Assembly: GCA_016714935.1 (NCBI GenBank)
Contig: JADKBU010000010.1
Span: 77,052-141,051 of the forward strand
Direction of reading: 5' to 3'
Length of the DNA stretch: 64,000 nt
Source of the DNA: Candidatus Accumulibacter propinquus
GTDB lineage: Bacteria > Pseudomonadota > Gammaproteobacteria > Burkholderiales > Rhodocyclaceae
The number at the start of each line of letters is the position of its first letter. The stretch's first letter is position 1. The notes below the pieces were generated by a model, which saw only the letters and a list, made by a program, of their open reading frames with translations, did no database searches and was not told the DNA's origin. Positions 48,992 to 58,921 of this stretch are shown here, piece by piece. The translations under genes were made by a program, and so were the position numbers.

Positions 48992-50230
48992 TCAGCCCGG
49001 TGATCGCGGCACGCCGGACCAGATTTCGTGAAGGTCGGGAAAATTCCATTTCGCCGGATCTTCGCGGCTGACGATCTTGTGCGGACAGCCCGGACGCGAG
49101 AGATCGATGACTTCCGGCCGGATACGGCTATTCGAACGTGTCGAGAAGAAGGTCTTGATGCGTGGGCTGAGCAGCGATTTTTCACCCTGCTCGGTGACCA
49201 CCCCCAGACGACCGGAATTCAGCAGGACCAGCGAACCAATCGGATAGATGCCGATGCTCTTGACAAAGGCCTGAAACACCATCGGGTCGAAATGACCATT
49301 GCTCCACTCGGCCATCTTGCGCAGCGATTCGGCCGGGTCCCAGCCGGCCTTGTAAGGCCGGTTCGAGGTGATCGCGTCGTAGACGTCGCAGACCGCGCCC
49401 ATCCTGGCGAAAAGACTGATCTCGGCGCCCTTCAGACGCTTCGGGTAACCCGAGCCGTCGGTCTTCTCGTGGTGATGCAGGACCACATCCAGGGCCACAT
49501 CGTCCACCTGCCGGGCTTCCAGCAACATCCGATAGCCTTCCTCGGGATGCGACTTGATGATCGCGAACTCGGCATCGGTCAGCTTGCCCGGCTTGTTGAG
49601 CACCTCCATGGGCATCGCCGCCTTGCCCAGGTCGTGCAACAGCCCGGCGATTCCCGCGGAACGCGTCTGCTGCTCGTCGAGCGCAAGTTGCCTGGCCAGG
49701 GCAATCATCAGCGCGCAGACGGCCACCGAATGCATGAAGGTGTAGTCGTCGGCGGTCTTCAGACGGGCCAGGCTGATCACTGCCCCCGGATTGCGGCTCA
49801 CCGAGTCGGAGATTTCTTCGACCAGTCGCTGCGCCCCGTGGGTGTCGACCGCCTTGCCCATGCGCGCCTCTTCGAACATCGAGGTCACCGCCTGCCGTGA
49901 TTTGGCCACGATCTTCGCCGCACGGGTGAATTCGGCAGCCAGCGTGGTGCGGGCGACCTCCCGCTCGGCGTTGGCCGCGCTGGCCAGTTCAGCGTCCACC
50001 TGGGCTTCCGATTCGGCTTCCGAGACCAGGGGCTGACCTGCCGGCAGATCACGCCCCTTGCTGCAATCGATCCACACTTCCCGGATGCTGCTCGCGCGCA
50101 CCACCTCGATGTCCTTCGGGTCGGTGATGACGAATGACGAGCGCCAGAACGGATGTTCCATCCACGAACCGCAGAACTCCTTGAGGTACATGCCCACCGT
50201 GAGCTGGTGAACGCTGATTCGCTTGAGCAT
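48992..50230 (-). CDS. DUF3391/HD-GYP cyclic-di-GMP phosphodiesterase, copy 2
   Basis: 412 aa from ATG 50230. It is closely similar along its whole length to the copy at 43744-44997 (for example GSWMEHPFWRSSFVITDPKD in both). HD-GYP marks: HSVAVCALM, LLHDLGKAAMP, LHHHEKTDGSGYP, MGAVCDVYDAITSNR. It differs most in the linker after DUF3391, where this copy has AANAEREVARTTLAAEFTRA. It is convergent with the hybrid kinase, with 56 bases between stops. No clear ribosome site was seen upstream. Both copies appear catalytically intact. Confidence 0.93.
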   Translation of the reverse strand: MLKRISVHQLTVGMYLKEFCGSWMEHPFWRSSFVITDPKDIEVVRASSIREVWIDCSKGRDLPAGQPLVSEAESEAQVDAELASAANAEREVARTTLAAEFTRAAKIVAKSRQAVTSMFEEARMGKAVDTHGAQRLVEEISDSVSRNPGAVISLARLKTADDYTFMHSVAVCALMIALARQLALDEQQTRSAGIAGLLHDLGKAAMPMEVLNKPGKLTDAEFAIIKSHPEEGYRMLLEARQVDDVALDVVLHHHEKTDGSGYPKRLKGAEISLFARMGAVCDVYDAITSNRPYKAGWDPAESLRKMAEWSNGHFDPMVFQAFVKSIGIYPIGSLVLLNSGRLGVVTEQGEKSLLSPRIKTFFSTRSNSRIRPEVIDLSRPGCPHKIVSREDPAKWNFPDLHEIWSGVPRSPG

Positions 50231-50299
50231 GGCAATATCGCGGATTACGGGGCTGCGCCGTGAAGGCTGCAGTGTAGACTTCCGCCGCACCAGACACAA

Positions 50300-50324
50300 G
50301 AAAGGGGCCGAAGGCCCCCTTTCC
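50300..50324 (-). terminator. Rho-independent terminator downstream of metK
   Basis: Read on the minus strand after the metK stop, AAAGGGGGCC-TTC-GGCCCCTTT forms a stem of nine pairs with one bulge and a three-base loop, followed by CTTGTGT. It lies 20 bases past the stop, as expected for metK. The T-run is short. Confidence 0.7.
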
Positions 50325-50343
50325 TTACCGTGCTGCGGCGAGC

Positions 50344-51510
<1,167 letters not shown>

Positions 51511-51514
51511 GCTG

Positions 51515-51577
51515 CGTCTGCTCCAATAAAAAAACCCCGAAACGGCGGCGTTGCCGGCTCCGGGGTTCGAGCAGACG
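51515..51577 (-). promoter_or_regulatory. Attenuator-like nested hairpin in the metK leader
   Basis: In the transcript an outer pair CGTCTGCTC (51577-51569) and GAGCAGACG (51523-51515) encloses an inner GC-rich hairpin AACCCCG (51567-51561)/CGGGGTT (51539-51533) that runs into seven or more Us. The inner part looks like an intrinsic terminator. The outer 3' arm overlaps the GGAG used by metK. Both premature termination and hiding of the ribosome site are therefore possible. I cannot match it to a known SAM riboswitch class by eye. Confidence 0.6.
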
Positions 51578-51740
51578 ACGCTTTAGCAGTATTTGGTGGC
51601 CGATTACCCGGCTCCTTCCGCCCTGCAAGTTGTCCTGATTAACTCGGCGGATGGATAATTATAGTTTTTCTCCTGCCGGCTGGTCAAACCTTCTTGCAGT
51701 CTTCCTTCGCTCTTCTGACGCTCCCTGGAAATCCTGTCGC

Positions 51741-52610
51741 GTGCTCACTCTCTCCCGTCTTCTCAGTCGTCTGCCACTGTCGTGGCTGCATGCCTTCGGC
51801 GCCCTGCTGGGCTGGCTCACCTGGCTACTGTCGCCGACCTACCGCCGGCACCTGCGCGAGAACATGCAGCTCGCGCTGGGGGAAGCCGAGAGCCGGCGGC
51901 TGCGCGCCGCGGCCATCGGCGAAGCCGGCAAGGGCGCGCTCGAACTGACGCGCATCTGGCTGCGGCCGCTCGCCGAGACGGCCGCGCGGGTCGTCGAGAT
52001 CTCGGGCTGGGAACTGGTCGAGGCGGCGGCGCGGCGCGGCAGGGGGATCCTCTACCTGACGCCGCATCTGGGTTGTTTCGAGATCACCGCCCAGTACCTG
52101 TCCACGCACGCCCCGATCACCGTCCTCTACCGGCCGCCCCGGCAGGCCTGGCTACAGGCGATGATCGAAGCCGGCCGGGCGCGCGCGCAACTGCATCTGG
52201 CAGCCGCCGACCTGTCCGGCGTACGCAGCCTGCTCAAGGCACTCAAGCGTGGCGAGGCGGTCGGCATGCTGCCCGACCAGGCGCCGAAGGCGGGTGAAGG
52301 TCGCTGGCTCGACTTCTTCGGCAAACCGGCCTATACCATGACCCTCGCCGCGCGCCTGGTCGACAGCGGCGCCAGCGTGATCATGGTCTGGGCGGAACGC
52401 CTGCCCGGCGGTCGCGGCTATCATTTCCACCTACAGGAACCGACTCGACCGATCCGCGGCACGATCGAAGAACGCGCACAACAGATCAACCACGAGATCG
52501 AACACCTGATCCGCCAGTGTCCCAGCCAGTATCTGTGGGGCTACAACCGCTACAAGGGGCGCCGCGGCAGCGAAGCGCCGCCGCTGCCGAACGCCGGCGG
52601 ACCGACGTGA
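51741..52610 (+). CDS. Lipid A biosynthesis acyltransferase, LpxL/HtrB family
   Basis: 289 aa from GTG 51741, where similarity to the family begins (VLTLSRLLSRLPLSWLHAFG). An ATG at 51651 would add 30 atypical residues. The N-terminal hydrophobic anchor (about 10-35) is followed by the acyltransferase box TPHLGCFEI (the H..E-type catalytic region), GEAVGMLPDQAP and GRWLDFFGKPAYTM. It adds a secondary acyl chain to Kdo-lipid A on the inner membrane. It lies upstream of LPS-core genes, consistent with an envelope operon. Which position it acylates cannot be told from sequence. Confidence 0.9.
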   Translation: MLTLSRLLSRLPLSWLHAFGALLGWLTWLLSPTYRRHLRENMQLALGEAESRRLRAAAIGEAGKGALELTRIWLRPLAETAARVVEISGWELVEAAARRGRGILYLTPHLGCFEITAQYLSTHAPITVLYRPPRQAWLQAMIEAGRARAQLHLAAADLSGVRSLLKALKRGEAVGMLPDQAPKAGEGRWLDFFGKPAYTMTLAARLVDSGASVIMVWAERLPGGRGYHFHLQEPTRPIRGTIEERAQQINHEIEHLIRQCPSQYLWGYNRYKGRRGSEAPPLPNAGGPT

Positions 52611-52662
52611 GCAGGCACGTGGCGCAGCGATCGTCGGATAGCCACAGCGCGGACAGACATTG

Positions 52663-53781
52663 ATGCGAATTGCCTTCTGCCTGTACAAGTACTTCCCCTT
52701 CGGCGGTCTGCAGCGCGATTTTCTGCGCGTCGCGCTCGCCTGCCAGGCACGCGGCCACGCCATACGCGTCTACACACTGGAATGGCGTGGCGATATCCCC
52801 GCCGGCTTCGAACTGGTGCTGGTACCGGTGCGCGCGCTGAGCAACTGCCGCCGTTATGCGAAATTCAGCGCCTGGGTCGCGGCGCATCTACACGGCGACC
52901 CCGCCGACCGGTTGGTGGGGTTCAACAAGATGCCGGGCCTGGACGTCTATTTTGCCGCCGACCCCTGTTACGAAGACAAGGCACGCACCCTGCGCAACCC
53001 GCTGTACCGCCTCTCGGGGCGCTACCGCCATTTCGCCGCTTACGAGCGCGCGGTCTTCGGAGCGGAGAGCAGGACCGAGATCCTGATGATCTCGCCGCTG
53101 CAGATGCCGCTGTTCCAGAAGTACTACGGCACGCCCGACGCGCGCCTGCACCTGTTGCCGCCGGGAATCGCCGCCGACCGGCGGGCACCGATCAACGCCG
53201 CGGCCATCCGGGCCGAATTCCGCAGCGAGTTCGGTATCCAGGAGAACGGCCTGCTGCTGTTGCAGATCGGCTCCGGATTCAAGACCAAGGGGCTGGACCG
53301 CAGCCTGAAGGCCCTCGCCGCCCTGCCGCAGACCCTTGCCAGGCGTTGCCGACTGATCGCCATCGGCGACGATGATCCAAAGCTGTTCCGCGCACAGGCG
53401 CAGGCGCTGGCAATCGCCGAGCGCGTCAGCATCCTGCGCGGGCGCAGCGACATCCTGCGCTTTCTGCTCGGTGCCGACCTGCTGGTGCATCCGGCGTACA
53501 ACGAGAATACCGGCACGGTCCTGCTCGAAGCGGTGGTCGCCGGCCTGCCGGTGCTGACCACCGCCGTCTGCGGCTATGCCCACCATATCGCGGAGGCCGA
53601 TGCCGGAGTGGTGGTCGCCGAGCCGTTCACGCAGCACGCGCTCGACTCCGCGCTGGCTCGGATGCTGGAGGACGAACCCGCGCGCCGGTGCTGGCGCCGC
53701 AACGCGCTCGCTTATGCCGGTCGGGCCGACATCTACAGCAATGCCGAACGTGCGGCCGACGTGATCACCAGCGCGCGCTGA
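52663..53781 (+). CDS. waaG: LPS core glucosyltransferase, GT4 family, WaaG-like
   Basis: 372 aa from ATG 52663. The N-terminal MRIAFCLYKYFPFGGLQRDF is a hallmark of WaaG (UDP-glucose:heptosyl-LPS glucosyltransferase I), as are NKMPGLDVYFAADPC and the C-terminal HPAYNENTGTVLLEAVVAGL with its Glu pair that binds the sugar nucleotide. It acts on the cytoplasmic face of the inner membrane. Its stop overlaps the waaP start (TGATG), indicating translational coupling. The sugar donor may differ from that of E. coli. Confidence 0.92.
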   Translation: MRIAFCLYKYFPFGGLQRDFLRVALACQARGHAIRVYTLEWRGDIPAGFELVLVPVRALSNCRRYAKFSAWVAAHLHGDPADRLVGFNKMPGLDVYFAADPCYEDKARTLRNPLYRLSGRYRHFAAYERAVFGAESRTEILMISPLQMPLFQKYYGTPDARLHLLPPGIAADRRAPINAAAIRAEFRSEFGIQENGLLLLQIGSGFKTKGLDRSLKALAALPQTLARRCRLIAIGDDDPKLFRAQAQALAIAERVSILRGRSDILRFLLGADLLVHPAYNENTGTVLLEAVVAGLPVLTTAVCGYAHHIAEADAGVVVAEPFTQHALDSALARMLEDEPARRCWRRNALAYAGRADIYSNAERAADVITSAR

Positions 53782-54605
53782 TGGACGCCGGCAAAGTCTT
53801 TCTCGACGAACCGTTCCGCTCGTTGTGGGCCGGCAGAGACCCGTTCGTTGCCGTCGAGGCGCTCGACGGCGAGGTCTACCGCGAGCTGGAAGGGCGACGC
53901 ACGCTGCGCACCGAGGTCGCCGGGCGCGGCTACTTCGTGAAGATCCATCGCGGCATCGGCTGGGCTGAAATCGCCAAGAACCTCGCCACGCTGCGCCTGC
54001 CCGTGCTCGGGGCGGCGAACGAGTGGCTGGCGATCCAGCGCCTGCGCGACCTCGGGGTGGACAGCATGCGCGCCGTCGCCTTCGGTCTGCGCGGCCGCAA
54101 TCCGGCGCGGCAACTGTCGTTCATCATTACCGAGGAGCTGGCGCCGACGATCAGTCTCGAGGACTACTGCCTGGGCTGGGCGCAGCACCCACCGTCGCTG
54201 CGCCTCAAGCGCGCGTTGCTGGTCGCCGTGGCGCAGGCGGCGCGGCGCATGCACCTGGGTGGCGTGAACCATCGGGACTTCTATATCTGCCATTTCCTCC
54301 TGCATCTCCAACCCCCACCGACTGCCGACCGGCTGCGGCTGTCGCTGATCGACCTGCACCGGGCGCAGGTCCGGGATATCACGCCGCGCCGCTGGCGCGA
54401 CAAGGATCTCGCTGCCCTGTATTTTTCGGTACTCGACATGCCCCTCACCCGCCACGACCGGCTGCGTTTTCTCTCCGCGTATTTCGCCCAGCCGCTGCGG
54501 CGGGTGCTGCGCGACGAGGCGCCCCTGCTCGCCAGGCTGGCGAACGAGGCACAGCGCCTGCAGGCGCGTTTCGCGCGCAAGTCGGCCGCCGGTGAAATGT
54601 CATGA
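53781..54605 (+). CDS. waaP: LPS core heptose(I) kinase
   Basis: 274 aa, close to the usual WaaP length. The protein-kinase-like fold shows RGYFVKIHRGIGWAEIAKNL (nucleotide-binding Lys region), NEWLAIQRL, HLGGVNHRDFYICHFLL (catalytic Asp loop) and LSLIDLHRAQVR (metal-binding Asp). It phosphorylates the first inner-core heptose, which stabilises the outer membrane. It overlaps waaG by one base and the next kinase by four (ATGA), so the three are one translational unit. Confidence 0.92.
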   Translation: MDAGKVFLDEPFRSLWAGRDPFVAVEALDGEVYRELEGRRTLRTEVAGRGYFVKIHRGIGWAEIAKNLATLRLPVLGAANEWLAIQRLRDLGVDSMRAVAFGLRGRNPARQLSFIITEELAPTISLEDYCLGWAQHPPSLRLKRALLVAVAQAARRMHLGGVNHRDFYICHFLLHLQPPPTADRLRLSLIDLHRAQVRDITPRRWRDKDLAALYFSVLDMPLTRHDRLRFLSAYFAQPLRRVLRDEAPLLARLANEAQRLQARFARKSAAGEMS

Positions 54606-55363
54606 TCGACTGGTGGATGAATCCGCAATACCCGTCGGCGGCAGCCCTGTTCGGTGACATCGATCGCGTCTTTGCGCTCGCCGGCGAGCGGATCACCAGT
54701 GATTCGCTGAGCCGCGTGCTGCGGGTCAGCGCTGCCGGCAAGCGTTATTACGTCAAATGCTACAGCGGCACCGGGAAAAGCCCGCTGCGCCGCTGGTTCG
54801 GCCTGCGCCGCTGGCTCGGTCCGCCGCGGGTACGCGCCGAATGGCAGAACCTGCTGGCCTTCCGCGCCTGGGGAATTCCGACGGCGACGCTGGTCGCCTA
54901 CGGCCTGGAACGCCGCTGCGGCGGCTTCAGCCGTGGCGCGCTGGTCACCGAGGAGATTCCCGACACGCTCGATCTGGCCGGGATGGCGCGGGCCGACGAC
55001 CCGCGTCTGCGCGACCGCCGCTGGGTCGAACAGGTTTCCCGGCAGGTCGCCGACATCACGCGCACGCTGCACGCGGCACGCTTCGCGCACAACGATCTCA
55101 AGTGGCGCAACCTGCTGGTCTCCGGCGGCGACCAACCGACGGTTTACCTGATCGATTGTCCCAGCGGCGGCTTCTACCGCGGCGCGCTGCTCGACTACCG
55201 GATGATCAAGGATCTCGCCTGCCTCGACAAGGTCGGCAAGAAGTGCCTGTCGCGCAGCCAGCGACTGCGTTTCTACCTGCATTACACGCAGCACGCGCGC
55301 GCGACCGCTGGCGACCGCCGGCGCATCGGCAAAATCGTGAACTTCTTCAATGGCCGCGACTAA
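54602..55363 (+). CDS. LPS/Kdo kinase-like protein
   Basis: 253 aa of the same kinase-like superfamily as WaaP, but distinct from it. Visible are RYYVKCYSGTGKSPLRRWFG (Lys), RAEWQNLLAFRAWGIPTATL (Glu), FAHNDLKWRNLLV (catalytic Asp and Asn) and VYLIDCPSGGF (metal-binding Asp). It probably phosphorylates an inner-core sugar, perhaps Kdo or the second heptose as proposed for WaaY/InaA-like proteins; the acceptor is not visible in the sequence. It overlaps waaP by four bases and the next gene by 14. Confidence 0.85.
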   Translation: MIDWWMNPQYPSAAALFGDIDRVFALAGERITSDSLSRVLRVSAAGKRYYVKCYSGTGKSPLRRWFGLRRWLGPPRVRAEWQNLLAFRAWGIPTATLVAYGLERRCGGFSRGALVTEEIPDTLDLAGMARADDPRLRDRRWVEQVSRQVADITRTLHAARFAHNDLKWRNLLVSGGDQPTVYLIDCPSGGFYRGALLDYRMIKDLACLDKVGKKCLSRSQRLRFYLHYTQHARATAGDRRRIGKIVNFFNGRD

Positions 55364-56828
55364 GCCGGACTCACCGGGAGCACGCCCGGGCGACGAGTTC
55401 CCCGTCCTGATCGATGCCGCCACCCTGCGCGCCGCCGGCCGCAACCCCGGACTACCCTTCCGGATCGCCCTGGCCGACGGCCGACAAATCAGCATGCGCC
55501 GTCTGCTGCGCGTGCTGCCGGGCAAGCGTCTGGTCGGCGAAGCCGAAATCGATGGCTGCCGCGTCCTCGCCAAGCTCTTCGTCGGACGGCGCAGCGAGAA
55601 ACACTGGCGGCAGGAACGCACCGGCCTCGCGGCACTGGTCGCGGCCGCCGTACCAACCCCGGCGCTGCTCGCCGCGGCGCCGCTGGCCGACGGCGGCCAC
55701 GCACTGCTGACCGCCTTCCTCGATCCCGCCGAAACCCTTGCCGAGGCGTGGGCGCGCCTGCCGCGGCAGTCGCCGGATGACGCCGCCGCCCTGGCCGTGC
55801 TGGCTCCGGCAGTGCGCCTGCTGGGCCGCCTGCACGCCGCCGGCCTGATCCAGGAGGACCTGCATCTCGGCAACTTCCTGCATCACGCCGGAGAGGTGCT
55901 GGTCATCGACGGCGACGCGCTGCGCCGCGTCGGCCGCGGTCAGCCGCTGCCGATGGCACGCGCCTGCGCCAATCTGGCGGTGCTGCTGGCGCAACTGCCT
56001 GCCGAATGGGACGACCGGCTGGGCATCCTGCAAGCCCCCTATTGCGCCACCGCGGCGAGTGCCTTTCCCGAGCCGCAGGACCTGCGCGCCCGGATCGCGC
56101 ACGTGCGGGCCTGGCGCCTCCGAGACTTTCTCGGAAAAACCGTGCGCGACTGCACGCTGTTTGCGGTCGAACAGACGCTGACCCGGTTCACGGCCGTGCT
56201 GCGCCGCCAGGCCGACGCGCTGGCCGCCCTGCTGCCGGACCCGGATGCCGCGCTCGACAGCGCCGTGGTGCTCAAGGACGGCGGCACCTGCACGGTGGCC
56301 AGGATCGTGGTCGACGAGCGCGTGCTGTTGCTCAAGCGTTACAACCTGAAGAGCCTGGGGCACGCCCTGAACCGCTGCTGGCGACCGACCCGGGCCTGGC
56401 ACTCGTGGCGCGAAGCGCATCGCCTGCAGTTCCTCGGCATCCCGACACCGGCGCCGCTGGCGCTGGTCGAGGAACGCATCGGGCCGTTGCGCCGGCGCGC
56501 CTGGCTGGTCAGCGAATTCTGCAGCGGACCGAACCTGCTCAGCCACCTCGCCGCCGATCGCGAACCGCCGGCCGCCGAGGCCGACGCGATCGTCAGCCTG
56601 TTCGCGGCCATGCACCGGCAGCGGATCAGCCATGGCGACCTGAAGGCGACGAATCTGCTGTGGGACGCCGGCCAGGTGCTGCTCATCGACCTCGACGCCG
56701 TCGTCCAGCACCGCTCGCCGACGACACATGCCCGCGCCTGGCGGCGCGATCGCGCCCGCCTGCTGCGCAACTGGCCGACCGATTGCGTTCTGCAGCGCTG
56801 GCTCGACGCGCGCCTGCCGCCAGCCTGA
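55350..56828 (+). CDS. Tandem two-domain LPS kinase-like protein
   Basis: 492 aa holding two kinase-like domains in series. Domain 1 (about 40-250) has the catalytic loop LIQEDLHLGNFL and the metal loop VLVIDGDALR. Domain 2 (about 285-480) has LLLKRYNLKS, ISHGDLKATNLLW and VLLIDLDAVV. Both therefore keep the catalytic Asp, the Asn and the second Asp. Single-domain relatives are usual; the fusion suggests two phosphorylations, or one catalytic and one structural copy. ATG 55350 overlaps the preceding gene by 14 bases. The position points to LPS-core modification. The substrates are unknown. Confidence 0.82.
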   Translation: MAATKPDSPGARPGDEFPVLIDAATLRAAGRNPGLPFRIALADGRQISMRRLLRVLPGKRLVGEAEIDGCRVLAKLFVGRRSEKHWRQERTGLAALVAAAVPTPALLAAAPLADGGHALLTAFLDPAETLAEAWARLPRQSPDDAAALAVLAPAVRLLGRLHAAGLIQEDLHLGNFLHHAGEVLVIDGDALRRVGRGQPLPMARACANLAVLLAQLPAEWDDRLGILQAPYCATAASAFPEPQDLRARIAHVRAWRLRDFLGKTVRDCTLFAVEQTLTRFTAVLRRQADALAALLPDPDAALDSAVVLKDGGTCTVARIVVDERVLLLKRYNLKSLGHALNRCWRPTRAWHSWREAHRLQFLGIPTPAPLALVEERIGPLRRRAWLVSEFCSGPNLLSHLAADREPPAAEADAIVSLFAAMHRQRISHGDLKATNLLWDAGQVLLIDLDAVVQHRSPTTHARAWRRDRARLLRNWPTDCVLQRWLDARLPPA

Positions 56829-56958
56829 GCGATCAGAGGCAGCCGTGGGTCGCGAGCGATCGCTTCAGCTGGTCCATGTCCACGGACGTGACGCCTGGCA
56901 CCGCTACGGCACGGGCGGATTCCGCTCGAATCCCCAACGCTGCAAGACGACCAACTGA

Positions 56959-58755
56959 TTACACTGGTGTATTTTCATCGCCGAACTGCAGGGCGTGCAG
57001 GCGGGCGTAGTGGCAATTGCCGGCGAGCAGTTCGGCGTGCGTGCCGCGCTCGACGATGCGTCCCTGGTCCATGACCAGGATCAGGTCGGCCCTTTCGATG
57101 GTCGACAGGCGGTGGGCGATGACCAGCGTCGTCCGCCCGGCCATCACGCGGTCGAGCGCGCTCTGGATGTGGCGTTCCGACTCGGTGTCCAGCGCCGAAG
57201 TCGCCTCGTCGAGGATCAGGATCGGCGCATCCTTGAGCAGCGCGCGGGCAATCGCCAGGCGCTGCCGCTGTCCGCCGGACAACATCACGCCGTTCTCGCC
57301 GATCAGCGTGTCGAAGCCGGCATCCAGCCGGTCGATGAACTCGCGGGCAAAGGCTGCCTCGGCGGCCGCCTCGATCGCCGCCCGCGGCGCCGACGCCAGG
57401 TCGCCGTAGGCGATGTTGCCGGCCACCGTGTCGTTGAACAGCACCACCTGCTGGGTCACCAGCGCGATGTGCCTACGCAGGTTGCGCAGCGTGTAGTCCT
57501 CGACATCGACGCCGTCGATCAGGATGTGGCCGGAATCGTGGTTGTAGAAGCGGGCGATCAGGTTCGCCAGTGTGGACTTGCCGCTGCCCGAGCGCCCGAC
57601 GAGGGCCACCATCTGTCCGGGTTCGACCGAGAAGCTGACCTGGTCGAGCACACATTGCGCGCTGCCGGGATAGGCGAATGAGAGATCGCTGACTTGCAGC
57701 CGGCCCTCGACCCGCTCCCTTTCGACGGTCCCCTGATCGGGTTCCGGCGCCTCGTCGAGTTGGGCGAAGATGCTCTCGGCGCCCGCCAGCCCCTTCTGGA
57801 TGGTGGCGCTGACTTCGGAAATCTGCCGGATCGGCTTCGGCAACATGCCGGCGGCGGTGATGTAGGCAACGAGGTCGCCGGCAGAGGCGTCGCCGCGCAG
57901 CAACAACACCAGCACCAGCAGCGCGGCCATGGTGCTGAAGGTGACGAACTGCAGCGCCGGCGTGTAGCTGGCGGCGGTCCTGACCATGCGCAACTGCTTG
58001 GCGGTATTGTCGGCGCTGGCCGCGCGAAAACGCGCCGACTCGTAGTCCTCGCCGCCGAAACTGCGCACCACGCGGTAACCCTGGATGGTTTCCGACGCGA
58101 CATGCGTCAGATCGCCCATGGCCACCTGGATCTTGCGGCTCTGCTTGCGGAATTTCCTGCTGGCGCTGGCCACCATCAGGGCGATGATCGGCAGGATGGC
58201 GACCATCACCAGCGTCAGTCGCCAGTTCATCCACAGCAGATAGCCAAACAGGAAGACGATGGTCATGCCTTCGCGAATCACCACCTTGATCGCCTCGGTG
58301 GCGGCGCCGGTGACCATCGTCACGTCGTAGGTGATGCGCGAGATCAGGTGTCCGGAGTTCTGCTGGTCGAAGTAGTGGTTCGGCAGCCGCAGCAGGCTGT
58401 CGAAAAGACCGCGCCGCAAGTCGTCGATCAGGCCGAGCGAGACCCGCGCCAGGTAGTAGTTGCCGAGGAACGAGCCAAGGCCCTGCCAGCTCACGACGAC
58501 CACCAGCAGCACCGGCAGGGCGTGGATCAGGTCCATCTCGCCGAGCAGGGGCAGTGCGTACGGTATCTTGCCGCCGGCTGCGTTCAGGCCATCGATGAAG
58601 TACTTGAGAATCCCGGCCAGCATCGGTTGCGACGAGGCGAACATCAGGTAGCCGAGCAGGCTGACGCCGAACAGCCCGAGAAAGGGCCGCAAGTAGCCGA
58701 GCAAGCGAAAATAGATGCGCAACGAGGAAGGCGTGGGCTGGCTGGCGGAGGACAT
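56959..58755 (-). CDS. msbA: Lipid A/LPS export ABC transporter, MsbA
   Basis: 598 aa from ATG 58755. Six transmembrane segments fill the first 320 residues, then a nucleotide-binding domain with Walker A GRSGSGKST, Q-loop VTQQVVLFNDTV, signature LSGGQRQRLAIARALL, Walker B ILILDEATSALD and the switch His in VIAHRLSTIE. It flips lipid A-core across the inner membrane as a homodimer. It is convergent with the LPS kinase genes; the 130-base gap between their stops holds no gene I can see. The upstream in-frame extension is not supported. Confidence 0.94.
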   Translation of the reverse strand: MSSASQPTPSSLRIYFRLLGYLRPFLGLFGVSLLGYLMFASSQPMLAGILKYFIDGLNAAGGKIPYALPLLGEMDLIHALPVLLVVVVSWQGLGSFLGNYYLARVSLGLIDDLRRGLFDSLLRLPNHYFDQQNSGHLISRITYDVTMVTGAATEAIKVVIREGMTIVFLFGYLLWMNWRLTLVMVAILPIIALMVASASRKFRKQSRKIQVAMGDLTHVASETIQGYRVVRSFGGEDYESARFRAASADNTAKQLRMVRTAASYTPALQFVTFSTMAALLVLVLLLRGDASAGDLVAYITAAGMLPKPIRQISEVSATIQKGLAGAESIFAQLDEAPEPDQGTVERERVEGRLQVSDLSFAYPGSAQCVLDQVSFSVEPGQMVALVGRSGSGKSTLANLIARFYNHDSGHILIDGVDVEDYTLRNLRRHIALVTQQVVLFNDTVAGNIAYGDLASAPRAAIEAAAEAAFAREFIDRLDAGFDTLIGENGVMLSGGQRQRLAIARALLKDAPILILDEATSALDTESERHIQSALDRVMAGRTTLVIAHRLSTIERADLILVMDQGRIVERGTHAELLAGNCHYARLHALQFGDENTPV

Positions 58756-58921
58756 TGGGGACGGCGGCCTGCGGGGAACTGCGAGGCCGGAGTGTAACAC
58801 TGTATAACACGGTAACCCGCCGTCCCGACCGCTCAGCCGGCGCCGCAGACCGACCCTGCCGCACCGGCGAGACGCCGACCGCGGCAGCGTACGCTGGCAG
58901 CCGTACCGCCGGCGCTGGTCG

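Noticed and set aside
51651..51740. N-terminal extension of the lipid A acyltransferase from ATG 51651
   Set aside because: The extra 30 residues do not resemble the family and lie in the divergent promoter region with metK; the family fold begins at GTG 51741.
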